In this document: one piece after another, positions 40,451-48,408 of the stretch | Layout: the number at the start of each line of letters is the position of its first letter | Numbering within the stretch: the first letter of the stretch is position 1 | Assembly: GCF_021129305.1 (NCBI RefSeq) | Contig: NZ_JAJOMB010000011.1 | Coordinates: forward strand, 62,001 to 126,000 | DNA: 64,000 bases | From: Kineosporia babensis | GTDB lineage: Bacteria; Actinomycetota; Actinomycetes; Actinomycetales; Kineosporiaceae | Direction of reading: 5' to 3' | Program-made: the position numbers and the translations under genes | The notes under the pieces: generated by a model | Seen by the model: the letters and a program-made list of their open reading frames with translations, nothing else | Told to the model about the DNA's origin: nothing | Databases searched by the model: none

Positions 40451-41736
40451 ACCCGTACCGTCCGCTGCCGGTTCGTCCGGTCGTCCATCGCCCGCACCGT
40501 CCGAATCGGTTGCGCTGGCTGCGCTTGCCATGTCACCTCCACCCAGAGCCGGTCACCACTTCTGAGCCGGCTCACCCGTACACGTCCCCCGGCCCGGCCG
40601 ATTCCCCCACCTGCACCAGGCAGAATCTGCTCGCCCTCGGGGACTTCGACGGCGCCGTCCTGCGCGCCGTCGGTGACCACACTCAAAGTCACCGAATCCT
40701 GCATCCCCACCCCTTGTTCCAACGCCGCCGACGTCTGGCCGGTCACGGTCACCCGGGCGGCCGAACGAGCCCCGGCCAGCGCCGCGATGACCGGCTCGGT
40801 CAGCGCCCGGCGCACCGGCAGCGGCAGTGCCGGCAGCGACCCCCTCGTCGACATCTGCACCGCCGTACCCCGCCGTTCGGCCACATCGACGCAGGCATGG
40901 ATCTCGTGCTCCAGCGGGTCCGCCACGTCGTCGCTCTCGGCGAACAGCCGCCGCATCCGGGACGCTTCGACCGAGCACGCACGTTGCACGCCGGAGTCCG
41001 CGGGATTCAGCTGCCCGGAGGCGAGACCGGCCAGCAGCGGCGCGGTGGTCACGGCCAGATCGGCGTAACGGGCCTGCCGGTCGCGGTGCAGCTGCTCGGC
41101 CACTCGCTCGAAGGTGCGCAGCTGTTCCTCCTCGACCGCGGTCCGCAGGGCCACCTCGGCCGAGCGGCGCAGGGCGATCGAGAACAGCGCGACCGTGGAC
41201 TGCCAGGCGCCGGCCAGCAGACCGGTCACGCCGAACTCCACCAGCATCGGGGCGTGGGCCGCGTCCTGCCCCAGGATCAGCGCCGCAGTCACCGCGTACT
41301 GGCCGAGCAGAGCGCCGAAGAACCAGCGCAGCCGCAGATCCAGCAACAGCAGCACGGCGAACCAGCCGAACATCTCCCAGGACCAGTGCGGGGTGTCGAT
41401 CAGGTACTCCGGCTCGACCGCGACCGTACCGCCCACACAGGCCACGAACACCACCGCCAGCAGCACCCAGCGCAGCCACGACCAGGGCCGGTCCAGAGCC
41501 ACGAACACCGCCGCCACGGCCACCACCGCGAGCATCGCCACCAGGGCGCCCAGATCGGCCGCGGGCCAGCGGTAGGCGTCGGTGAACTGCAGGGCGACCG
41601 GCAGGTGGATGAAGATCAGGACGACCGAGGTGACCGACATCGCGGCGATCCGCAGCCCTCGCAGGAACTCGTCGGCGATCACCGTGGGCCGGGGAATCGG
41701 CGCGGTCGGCCCTGCCGTACCGAGGGGGTCAGTCAT
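40447..41736 (-). CDS. Degenerate sensor-kinase-like membrane protein
   Basis: A 429-residue protein. About six hydrophobic helices span residues 25-180 (VTSVVLIFIHLPVALQF, LGALVAMLAVVAVAAVFVAL, WVLLAVVFVACVGGTV, WEMFGWFAVLLLLDL). A coiled region ERVAEQLHRDRQARYADLAVTTAPLLAGLASG sits where the phosphoacceptor helix would be, but no HD motif is seen. The ATPase-like region is missing its N box: RRALTEPVIAALAGARSAARVTVTG stands in the matching place. It is sandwiched between an intact kinase and the response regulator, with overlaps of 8 and 4 bp. It probably acts as a non-catalytic partner of the kinase (inference). Confidence 0.75.
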   Translation of the reverse strand: MTDPLGTAGPTAPIPRPTVIADEFLRGLRIAAMSVTSVVLIFIHLPVALQFTDAYRWPAADLGALVAMLAVVAVAAVFVALDRPWSWLRWVLLAVVFVACVGGTVAVEPEYLIDTPHWSWEMFGWFAVLLLLDLRLRWFFGALLGQYAVTAALILGQDAAHAPMLVEFGVTGLLAGAWQSTVALFSIALRRSAEVALRTAVEEEQLRTFERVAEQLHRDRQARYADLAVTTAPLLAGLASGQLNPADSGVQRACSVEASRMRRLFAESDDVADPLEHEIHACVDVAERRGTAVQMSTRGSLPALPLPVRRALTEPVIAALAGARSAARVTVTGQTSAALEQGVGMQDSVTLSVVTDGAQDGAVEVPEGEQILPGAGGGIGRAGGRVRVSRLRSGDRLWVEVTWQAQPAQPIRTVRAMDDRTNRQRTVRV

Positions 41737-42877
41737 CAGCGGCCCACTCCAGATGCACAGTGGTGCCCTGGCCCGGCGCCGAGACGACCTCGCCGCGGCC
41801 GCCGGCCCGGCGCATCCGGGCACTGATCGACTCGGAGATGCCCCTGCGCTGGGCCGGTATCTGCTGCGGGTCGAAGCCCCGGCCGGCATCGGTGATCCAC
41901 ACCTGGACCCGCCGGCCGTCGTGCTGCAGGCTCAGCTGCGCTTCGGGCACCCCAGCGTGCCGGGCCACGTTGGCCAGGGCCTCGTGCACGCTGTCGCAGA
42001 TCGCCGTCGCCGGGCCCGGTGGCACCAGCACGGTCTGCAGCGGGGTGCGATGCACCTGCACCTCGGCGTCGGCGGTGGATTCGGCCAACAGCGCGGCCAG
42101 GTCGATCACCGGGCCGGTGCGGGCGGTGCGGCCATCCGGGTCGAGCACCCGCAGATCGCGGCGGGCCTGGTCGGCCAGCCAGGTCTGGCGGCCCTCGACC
42201 GTGCCCTGGCCGACCATCAGCAGGGTGGCGGCCGCGGTGTCGTGCAGCGTGGCCAGGTGCTCGCGCTCGTCGGAGCGCTGAGCCCGGCTCACCTCGGCCA
42301 CCGAGCGCTTGCGTTCGCCGTCGACCAGGTAGGAGTCGGCCCGCCGGGCGCCGGCCCGCACGGCGTTGTACAGACCGCGCGAAAGGGCAGCCTCGACCAG
42401 CAGCCAGATCACCGGCAGCAGCCAGAGTTCGTTGTCCCCGGCGACCGAGGACTCCACGCCCACCGTGTGCGCGAGGGCGACCAGCCCGGCCAGGACCGCG
42501 CCACCTCTGGGGGTGGACTGCCACTGATAGGTCACGACGGCCATCGAGGCCAGGGCCAGCATCCAGCCGGTGCCGTCCGACTGCCCGTCCTGGGGCACCG
42601 TCCAGGGCTGACTCAGCAGCACCGCACAGGTCAGGGCGACGTCGCCGGACAACCAGAGCTGTCCCGGGCGCTGCTGCGGCCGCCTGAACACCCGCAGGGC
42701 GTAGACGATGTTCCAGATGACGAGGGCGGCCACCGCCACCACAGCGGCGGCCAGGCGCTCACCGGACAGCAGAAGCAGGCCGAGGCATCCGCATCCGCTC
42801 GCGACCACACCTCGGCCCGCAATTGCGTATCGGAGACTCAGCCGTTGCAGCTCGCGCTCAACCGGCGGTAACGACAC
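41729..42877 (-). CDS. Sensor histidine kinase
   Basis: A 382-residue kinase. Hydrophobic helices span residues 20-190 (VVASGCGCLGLLLLSGERL, AAVVAVAALVIWNIVYAL, LALASMAVVTYQW, LLPVIWLLVEAAL). The phosphoacceptor box is REHLATLHDTAAATLLMVGQG (His in HDT), the N box is HEALANVARHAG, and the G box is ITDAGRGFDP, then GTTVHLEW at the end. GTG 42877 is preferred over the longer frame: CATACT (minus strand, 42884-42889) lies 6 nt upstream. The gene heads a three-gene operon. Upstream inverted repeats with GTCAC/GTGAC arms are likely operator sites. Confidence 0.88.
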   Translation of the reverse strand: MSLPPVERELQRLSLRYAIAGRGVVASGCGCLGLLLLSGERLAAAVVAVAALVIWNIVYALRVFRRPQQRPGQLWLSGDVALTCAVLLSQPWTVPQDGQSDGTGWMLALASMAVVTYQWQSTPRGGAVLAGLVALAHTVGVESSVAGDNELWLLPVIWLLVEAALSRGLYNAVRAGARRADSYLVDGERKRSVAEVSRAQRSDEREHLATLHDTAAATLLMVGQGTVEGRQTWLADQARRDLRVLDPDGRTARTGPVIDLAALLAESTADAEVQVHRTPLQTVLVPPGPATAICDSVHEALANVARHAGVPEAQLSLQHDGRRVQVWITDAGRGFDPQQIPAQRRGISESISARMRRAGGRGEVVSAPGQGTTVHLEWAADD

Positions 42878-43241
42878 CGGCGCAGTATGACAGCAGGCAG
42901 TGTCGAACTCACCCCTTGTCACCCGAGAGTGACGATCCTTCGCGCCTGGTCACAAAACGTGTGACCAGGCGCCCCTGCCGGTCCGCGCCCGGCACCCGCC
43001 CCTCCTCGGGTGCCGAGCAGCCTCCGATCCTCCCGAAGGCGGAAGAGGCCCGGCGCGATCGCTGTCGCGCTAAAAGTCTGGGTCATGGCCGTGAGGAGTG
43101 GTGACGGTCAAACACCCCACATCGGCCCGGAAAGTCAGATGGCTCCGGGTTACGCCGTTTTTCCGGATCCGCGATTCCACCCTCGGTACAGCCCGACGAG
43201 CGTAGAGTGATCGGGGTCACGTGAGCTCTGGGGGTTCCACC
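42878..43241. other. Intergenic region with GTCAC/GTGAC inverted repeats
   Basis: About 360 bp between divergent genes. It carries two inverted repeats (42918-42933 and 42942-42972) and a -10-like TAGAGT at 43202-43207 upstream of the RTX-type gene. No gene is seen. Confidence 0.45.
42918..42972. promoter_or_regulatory. Inverted repeats, candidate response-regulator binding sites
   Basis: GTCAC-ccgaga-GTGAC at 42918-42933. GCGCCTGGTCACA / TGTGACCAGGCGC (perfect 13-bp arms, 5-bp spacer) at 42942-42972. They lie 41-95 bp upstream of the kinase TSS and share the GTCAC half-site. Confidence 0.55.
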
Positions 43242-44084
43242 ATGCGCTTCGTTCTCCGGCCGGTTTCGGCCCTTGCTCTGGTAACGGCCGGATCCTTGAT
43301 CGCAGCGGGGCCCGCGCCGGCCGGCCCACCCTCCGGCCAGGCCCTGGTCGGCATCCAGAACCTGCGGCTGATCTACACCGCGGCCCCTGGGCACGACAAC
43401 CGGCTCACCGTGACCATGCAGCCGGCCGAGGGCGCGTTCTACGAGTACCTCCTGGAAGACAACCACGCGATGAACGCGGTGGAGGGCTGCGACTACCCCA
43501 CCCCCGGCGACCTGACCAAGGTCTCCTGCCTGGTCGAGATGTTCGATTCGCGTGACCCGGCGGTGCTGGGCCAGTTCCGCCTCGGCGACGGCGACGACAC
43601 GGTGCGCTTCGTCAACACCACCGAACAGGCCTACTACGCCAACGAGTTCTGGCTGGGCACCGGCAACGACAAGGCCACCACCCGGCAGGCCGACGGGAGC
43701 CTGGACGGCAGCGGGATCTGGGGACAGAACGGCCGCGACGTCATCACCGCCGGCCGGATCGGTGACCTGGGAGGGGTCTGGGGCGGCAACCACGACGACA
43801 CGATCTCGATCGGCCCGGGCGGCTACAACTCGGCCCACGGCGGCAACGGCAACGACAAACTGCAGGCCCTGGACGGCGTGCTGTACGGCGACGACGGCAA
43901 CGACCTGCTCGATGGCGGGCCCACCGCCGACAGCCTGTACGGCGGGCCGGGCAACGATCGGATCCACGGCCGGGCCGGCGCCGATCGGATCTACGGCAAC
44001 AGTGGCAACGACAAGCTGTACGGCGGGCGCGGCACCGACTTCATCTCGGGCGGGCCGGGCCGGGACCACATCGAGCACGACTAG
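43242..44084 (+). CDS. Secreted RTX-type calcium-binding repeat protein
   Basis: A 280-residue protein with signal peptide (MRFVLRPVSALALVTAGSLIAAGPAPAG). Residues about 110-280 contain degenerate to canonical nonapeptide repeats GGxGxDxxx: YGDDGNDLLDGG, YGGPGNDRIHG, YGNSGNDKLYGG, SGGPGRDHIEHD. These bind calcium and fold as a parallel beta-roll after export. There is no pore-forming or enzyme domain, so this is not a toxin by sequence. ATG 43242 follows a G-rich ribosome-binding site; the GTG at 43221 is not favoured. Export in Gram-positives goes via Sec, consistent with the signal peptide. Divergent from the kinase operon. Confidence 0.85.
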   Translation: MRFVLRPVSALALVTAGSLIAAGPAPAGPPSGQALVGIQNLRLIYTAAPGHDNRLTVTMQPAEGAFYEYLLEDNHAMNAVEGCDYPTPGDLTKVSCLVEMFDSRDPAVLGQFRLGDGDDTVRFVNTTEQAYYANEFWLGTGNDKATTRQADGSLDGSGIWGQNGRDVITAGRIGDLGGVWGGNHDDTISIGPGGYNSAHGGNGNDKLQALDGVLYGDDGNDLLDGGPTADSLYGGPGNDRIHGRAGADRIYGNSGNDKLYGGRGTDFISGGPGRDHIEHD

Positions 44085-44122
44085 GGCCTGCCCCGCAGTA
44101 GGCAAAGATCCGCAGGGCGGCC

Positions 44123-44797
44123 CTAGCTACAGCTACCCTGACCGTCGGTGGAGCAGGTCCGGGTGCCGAGCAGGAACGAGCGGAACTGGACCTCCTGCAC
44201 CGGCGTGAACTCGGGTTCCTCGCCCTGCGGCGTGGTGAACATGATGGCGTAGTGGGCGTACTGGTCGCCGGTGGTGCGGGCGAACCGGCCGCGCTCGATG
44301 TCGATGCGCCCGTCGCCGGGCCTCTCGAAGTTCGGCGTGAACTGCTCGTTGGGGAACCCGGCGGAATCCAGGAACTCGAAGTCACCGGCCTGCGGCGGCG
44401 CCTGGAGGAGCAGCTTGCTGACCACCGGGTCGGGACGCCCGCGCAGACTTTGCGGACTGGCTGAGCCGTCGTGCTCGAAGGCCCAGATGTCCCGGTCCGA
44501 ACTGCCGTCGTCCGCGAGCTTCCACAGCGTCCAGGTGAAGGCGGCACTCCCGAAACCTTCGGCCTTGACCGTCTTCACCTCGCCGCCGTGCCATTCCCAG
44601 CGATCGCCGTCGGAACCGCCCAGCCCCTGCGGTCCCCCGACCCCCTGGCTGAACGATTCCTCGACCGGGTTCTCGCCGAACCGGAACGAGACGCCGGGCA
44701 GGAAGTACCAGCGTCCCGAGGTGATCAACCCGGCCAGCATCCAGATGACGAGCAGCCCGATCAGAGCGTAGTGACCGGCATGGAGCTTGCGGGGCAT
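44123..44797 (-). CDS. Membrane-anchored protein of unknown function
   Basis: A 224-residue protein. After a short basic N-terminus (MPRKLHAGHY) there is one hydrophobic segment (ALIGLLVIWMLAGLITSG), then an extracytoplasmic domain of about 190 residues with alternating strands (FTWTLWKLADDG, DIWAFEHDG, VVSKLLLQAP, YAHYAIMFTTPQ) and a C-terminal CSTDGQGSC pair of Cys. No family recognised. ATG 44797 is used because AGGA lies 9 nt upstream and the longer frame adds only 11 residues without support. Single-pass surface protein by sequence alone. Confidence 0.6.
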   Translation of the reverse strand: MPRKLHAGHYALIGLLVIWMLAGLITSGRWYFLPGVSFRFGENPVEESFSQGVGGPQGLGGSDGDRWEWHGGEVKTVKAEGFGSAAFTWTLWKLADDGSSDRDIWAFEHDGSASPQSLRGRPDPVVSKLLLQAPPQAGDFEFLDSAGFPNEQFTPNFERPGDGRIDIERGRFARTTGDQYAHYAIMFTTPQGEEPEFTPVQEVQFRSFLLGTRTCSTDGQGSCS

Positions 44798-44938
44798 GGG
44801 CGTCGTTCCTGTCGTGATCCGGCCGGGCACCGCACCTTAAGACGCACCCCGCTGCGTCGACGCGCCAAACCCGGCAGATGCGTGGGCCGTTCGGGTGAGA
44901 CGGCTACCGCCGGATCGCCACCACTCACCGAGCTGGAC

Positions 44939-44983
44939 GCAACCGCTTGGTTGCCATAGCCTGAGTGGCAACCAAGAGGTTGC
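44939..44983 (+). promoter_or_regulatory. Two ArsR-type operator palindromes
   Basis: GCAACC-N4-GGTTGC occurs twice, perfectly, at 44939-44954 and 44968-44983, with centres 29 bp apart. GGTTGCCA and TGGCAACC form a third, larger dyad between them. The sites end 17 bp before the first gene of the AHSA1-ArsR-DUF899 operon. Confidence 0.7.
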
Positions 44984-45000
44984 TACTCAAGGAGGCGGAC

Positions 45001-45429
45001 GTGACGTTCCCCGACCGGATCGAGCGCACCCTGGACCTGCCCCACCCGCCCGAGAAGGTGTGGGCCGCGCTCACCACCGCCGAGGGCCTGGGCACCTGGT
45101 TCGGCAACCGGGCCGAGATCGACCTGCAGGTGGGCGGTCTCGTGCACCTGAGCTGGGACAGCGGAGACAAGGCCACGCTCACCATCGAGCACCTGGACCC
45201 GCCCAAGGTGTTCGCCTACTCCTGGCGGCTGTCCGGCCTGCCGGAGACCGATCCACGCCGCACCTACGTCGAGTTCACCCTCGAACCGACCGCGGAGGGC
45301 ACGCTTCTGACCATGGTCGAGAGCGGCTTCGCCCAACTGCCACCGCAGGCTCACACCCACGCCTTCACCGACAACACCGGTGGCTGGAAGAACGAACTCG
45401 GCGAACTGGTGGCCTACCTCAATGGATAG
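45001..45429 (+). CDS. SRPBCC/AHSA1-type protein
   Basis: A 142-residue protein with the SRPBCC (START-like) fold: RIERTLDLPHPPEKVWAALTTAEGLGTWFG at the N-terminus, VGGLVHLSWDSGDKATL, and the C-terminal helix GWKNELGELVAYL. AHSA1-like members are small-ligand binding pockets of unknown cargo. GTG 45001 is chosen because AAGGAGG lies 5 nt upstream. The gene overlaps the ArsR start by 8 bp. SRPBCC + ArsR pairs are frequent in actinobacteria, and the ligand bound here may be what relieves ArsR repression (inference). Confidence 0.88.
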   Translation: MTFPDRIERTLDLPHPPEKVWAALTTAEGLGTWFGNRAEIDLQVGGLVHLSWDSGDKATLTIEHLDPPKVFAYSWRLSGLPETDPRRTYVEFTLEPTAEGTLLTMVESGFAQLPPQAHTHAFTDNTGGWKNELGELVAYLNG

Positions 45430-45760
45430 CCGGGAAGCAGTGGCGCAGGACGTTTTCACCGCGCTGTCCGACCCGACCCGCCGTTCCATCCTGGCTGCCC
45501 TCGCCACCGACGGCCCGGCGACCGCCTCCGATCTGGCCGGGAAGCTCCCGATCACCCGCCAGGCGGTCTCCAAACACCTGACCCTGCTGACCGACGCCGG
45601 GCTGGTGGTGGCCGAACCCGGTGAACGCCGCCGGGTGCGCTACCACCTCGACTCCGCGCCGATGCAGATCGCCCAGCAGTTCCTGGCTGCCCTGGCCCGG
45701 GACTGGGACAACCCGCTCAACGCCCTGAAACATCATCTGAACCAGGGGGAAGCATCGTGA
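45422..45760 (+). CDS. ArsR family transcriptional regulator
   Basis: A 112-residue winged-helix regulator: FTALSDPTRRSILAALATDGPATASDLAGKLPITRQAVSKHLTLLTDAGLVVAEPGERRRVRYHLD. This is the HTH_20 type without the ELCVC metal box, so metal sensing is not expected. Its ATG overlaps the preceding gene's stop by 8 bp, and its stop overlaps the next start by 4 bp (GTGA). It is likely to bind the GCAACC-N4-GGTTGC palindromes before the operon and repress it. Confidence 0.92.
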   Translation: MDSREAVAQDVFTALSDPTRRSILAALATDGPATASDLAGKLPITRQAVSKHLTLLTDAGLVVAEPGERRRVRYHLDSAPMQIAQQFLAALARDWDNPLNALKHHLNQGEAS

Positions 45761-46521
45761 GCCTGCCCGAGGTCGTCACCCATGAGGAATGGCTGGCCGC
45801 CCGCCGCGAACTTCTGACCAAGGAGAAGGCCCTGACCCGGGCCCGCGACCAGCTCAACGCCGATCGCCGCCGGCTGCCGATGGTGCGGATCGACAAGCTC
45901 TATCAGTTCGAGGGCCCGGACGGAACCGCCACCCTGCCGGAACTCTTCGCCGGTCGGCGGCAACTCGTCGTCCACCACTTCATGTTCGCCCCGGACTGGG
46001 ACACCGCCTGCCCGAGCTGCTCCTCGGCCGCCGACAGCCTGGCCGGCCTGCGCCAGCTGCACGCCCGCAACACCACGCTGGTAGCCGTCTCCCGCGCTCC
46101 CCAGAGCAAGATCGCCGGTTACCAGAAGCGCATGGGCTGGACCTTTCCCTGGTTCTCGGCCCAGGACAGCGACTTCAACTACGACTTCCACGCCACCCTG
46201 GACGATCGCCGGGCCCCGGTGATGCTGCACCTGCGCACCGGCGAGGAGCTGAAAGTGCCCTGGACCGGCGGCCCTTGGCAGCCGGAGATGCGCGGCACCG
46301 AGATGCCCGGGATCAGCGTCTTTCTCCAGCACGAGGGCCATGCCCACCTGACCTACTCGACCTTCGGGCGCGGCCTGGAGGAGTTCCACAACGGCTACCC
46401 GTACCTCGACCTGACCGCACTGGGCCGGCAGGAGGCCTGGGAAGAGCCGGCCGGCCGGGCGGCTGTGCTGGAGCGTCAGGTGGGCGGGCCGGGAATGCGC
46501 CTGCCGGACGAGTACTCCTGA
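45757..46521 (+). CDS. DUF899 thioredoxin-like protein
   Basis: A 254-residue protein of the DUF899 family, thioredoxin fold: VVTHEEWLAARRELLTKEKALTRARDQL at the start, a segment FMFAPDWDTACPSCSSAADS that carries a CPSC dithiol in the thioredoxin-like position, and RKRMGW-type FSAQDSDFNYDFHATL later. Its activity is unknown; an oxidoreductase or peroxidase-like role is possible. GTG start overlaps the ArsR stop by 4 bp, so the three genes are co-translated. Confidence 0.9.
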   Translation: MSLPEVVTHEEWLAARRELLTKEKALTRARDQLNADRRRLPMVRIDKLYQFEGPDGTATLPELFAGRRQLVVHHFMFAPDWDTACPSCSSAADSLAGLRQLHARNTTLVAVSRAPQSKIAGYQKRMGWTFPWFSAQDSDFNYDFHATLDDRRAPVMLHLRTGEELKVPWTGGPWQPEMRGTEMPGISVFLQHEGHAHLTYSTFGRGLEEFHNGYPYLDLTALGRQEAWEEPAGRAAVLERQVGGPGMRLPDEYS

Positions 46522-46599
46522 CCACAGCGGCCGAAAATCCGACACCTGCCTGATACTCATTCTTCGGGAGGATCGGGCGGCCCCTTGGGGCGAGCAGCA

Positions 46600-46700
46600 T
46601 CATCCTGGAGGATGATTCGGTCCGATTCGGGCAACCTTAAGGTTCGGTGAATGCGTCACTTGTCGTGATGCAGTCACTCGTCCCTGGAGGGGGATCCCCC
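46600..46700 (+). promoter_or_regulatory. Cluster of palindromes before the second lysyl-oxidase gene
   Basis: ATCATCC-tgga-GGATGAT (46600-46617), AACCTTAAGGTT (46634-46645) and GGGGGATCCCCC (46689-46700). The last overlaps the Shine-Dalgarno region, so folding could mask it. GGAGG itself is at 46686-46690, 10 nt before GTG 46701. Confidence 0.45.
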
Positions 46701-48344
46701 GTGAACCCGAACCGCCGGCCTGCCGTCAGGCGAATGGCCCCGATAGCAGCCGTGGCGCTGAGCGCCGTCATGGCCGGTTCCGTGATGACCGCGGCCGCGG
46801 TGGAGGCCGCCGAGCACGTCGGCGGCGCACCCGCCGCCAAGGCCCCGAGCGCCGCGCTCGACCTGGTCGTGCCGGTCAAGACCCAGAACGTGGTGCGGTA
46901 CAAGGGCGAGCCGGTCGGCCTGTACGGCCTGGGCTTCTACGCGGTGGCCCCGAAGACCGTGGAGATCCGCACCGACCGCGGCAAGTCGTACAAGAACCCG
47001 GTCACCACCAAGCTGAGCGTGGGCGACGGTGCGGACAAGGTCACCACCACCCTGCCGGCCGGCATCACCGCCAGCCCGAGCACGCTGACCGGCTTCTTCG
47101 ACCTCAAGGTCACCGACAAGGCCGGTAAGAAGGTGGCCTCGTCCAAGCTCGACTTCTGCATGAACTCCAACGAGCAGAGCCGGGTCGACAAGGACGCGGT
47201 GGACAAGTCGCCCTACCCCAAGCAGTGCGGCTACCACCCCTACGCGATCGGTGGCGTGTTCGGCCTGCCCGCCGGCTGGTCCACCCCGGTGCTGAACGAC
47301 TGGAACAACCCGCTGGCGTTCAAGGGCAAGGACGGCACGTACACGGTCACCGCCACGGTGAACAAGAAGTGGGCCAAGGCCCTGAACATCCCCGCCGCCA
47401 AGGCCACCTCGAAGATCAAGGTCAAGGTCAAGACGGTCAAGGAGGGCCAGGGCTACGGGTACGCCGCGGCCGCGCACGACATGAACCACAACCACGGCGT
47501 CGCGATGACCGGCGTGGACATGAACTCCAAGGACCTCTCGCCGCAGCACGCCGCCCGGGAGAAGGCCCGTAAGGCCGCACTGGGCAAGCCGAACGTGCCG
47601 GCCCAGAACGCGCCGACCGGCAGCCGGATCGCCGCCGCCGCGGTCGACAAGGCCCAGATGCCCGACCTGCGCTCGCTGCCGGCCACCGGGATCCGGCTGG
47701 ACACCCAGAGCAAGAAGAAGAAGACGTACCTCAGCTTCGGCGCCACGGTCTGGAACGCCGGGCCCTCGCCGCTGGTGGTGGACGGCTTCCGCAAGCCGGG
47801 CAAGGCCGTGCTGGACGCCTACCAGTACTACTACGACGAGAACGGCAAGCAGCTGGGCTACTCCCCGGCCGGCGAGATGGAGTGGGACCCGCGCGAAGGC
47901 CACAACCACTGGCATTTCCGGGCCTTCGCCTCCTACCGGCTGCTCGACGCCAACAAGAAGAAGCCGGTGATCAGCGGCAAGGAGGCGTTCTGCCTGGCCC
48001 CCACCGACTCGGTCGACCCGAACGTCAAGGGCGCGCAGTGGCAGCCGGAGTCGATCGACCTGTACACCGCCTGCGGCCAGGGCAACGCCAACCTGCTGAG
48101 CATCCGTGAGGTGCTGAGCACCGGCTGGGGCGACACCTACAGCCAGGACCTGCCCGGTCAGTCGTTCAACATCACCAACGTCAAGGCCGGCACGTACTAC
48201 ATCCAGACGATCGCCAACCCGGACAAGAAGCTCGGCGAGTCCAACTACGCCAACAACTCGGCGCTGCGCAAGATCAAGATCGGCGGAAAGCCGGGCGGCA
48301 AGCGCACTCTGAAGATCTACCCGTACCAGGGCCTGAAGGGCTGA
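46701..48344 (+). CDS. Secreted lysyl oxidase family protein (paralogue)
   Basis: A 547-residue secreted protein with a signal peptide (MNPNRRPAVRRMAPIAAVALSAVMAG up to AAAVEA). It is a paralogue of the 32426-34030 protein over its whole length: the same Ig-like first half (YKGEPVGLYGLGFYAV, LDFCMNSNEQSRVD) and the same LOX domain (WDPREGHNHWHFRAFASYRLL, AFCLAPTDSVD, YTACGQGN, TYSQDLPGQSFNI, ESNYANNSALRKI). It is richer in Lys and lacks a Pro-rich stretch. GTG 46701 follows GGAGG; the upstream in-frame start at 46647 is not needed for the signal peptide. A bidirectional terminator follows. Confidence 0.9.
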   Translation: MNPNRRPAVRRMAPIAAVALSAVMAGSVMTAAAVEAAEHVGGAPAAKAPSAALDLVVPVKTQNVVRYKGEPVGLYGLGFYAVAPKTVEIRTDRGKSYKNPVTTKLSVGDGADKVTTTLPAGITASPSTLTGFFDLKVTDKAGKKVASSKLDFCMNSNEQSRVDKDAVDKSPYPKQCGYHPYAIGGVFGLPAGWSTPVLNDWNNPLAFKGKDGTYTVTATVNKKWAKALNIPAAKATSKIKVKVKTVKEGQGYGYAAAAHDMNHNHGVAMTGVDMNSKDLSPQHAAREKARKAALGKPNVPAQNAPTGSRIAAAAVDKAQMPDLRSLPATGIRLDTQSKKKKTYLSFGATVWNAGPSPLVVDGFRKPGKAVLDAYQYYYDENGKQLGYSPAGEMEWDPREGHNHWHFRAFASYRLLDANKKKPVISGKEAFCLAPTDSVDPNVKGAQWQPESIDLYTACGQGNANLLSIREVLSTGWGDTYSQDLPGQSFNITNVKAGTYYIQTIANPDKKLGESNYANNSALRKIKIGGKPGGKRTLKIYPYQGLKG

Positions 48345-48362
48345 CCTGCCCCCTCCCCGAAC

Positions 48363-48401
48363 GCCAGAGCCCTCGAAATCCCCTTCTTCGAGGGCTCTGG
48401 C
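48363..48401. terminator. Bidirectional hairpin terminator
   Basis: Perfect 15-bp stem GCCAGAGCCCTCGAA / TTCGAGGGCTCTGGC with a 9-nt loop, between the LOX paralogue stop and the convergent MerR-clamp stop. Confidence 0.85.
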
Positions 48402-48408
48402 CAGTTTG

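Noticed and set aside
42942-42972. Perfect 13-bp inverted repeat considered as a terminator
   Set aside because: It lies between divergent gene starts, not after a gene, so an operator role is more likely.
46647-46700. In-frame upstream start (ATG 46647 type) for the second lysyl-oxidase gene
   Set aside because: The extra residues precede a complete signal peptide and have no ribosome-binding site; GTG 46701 follows GGAGG.
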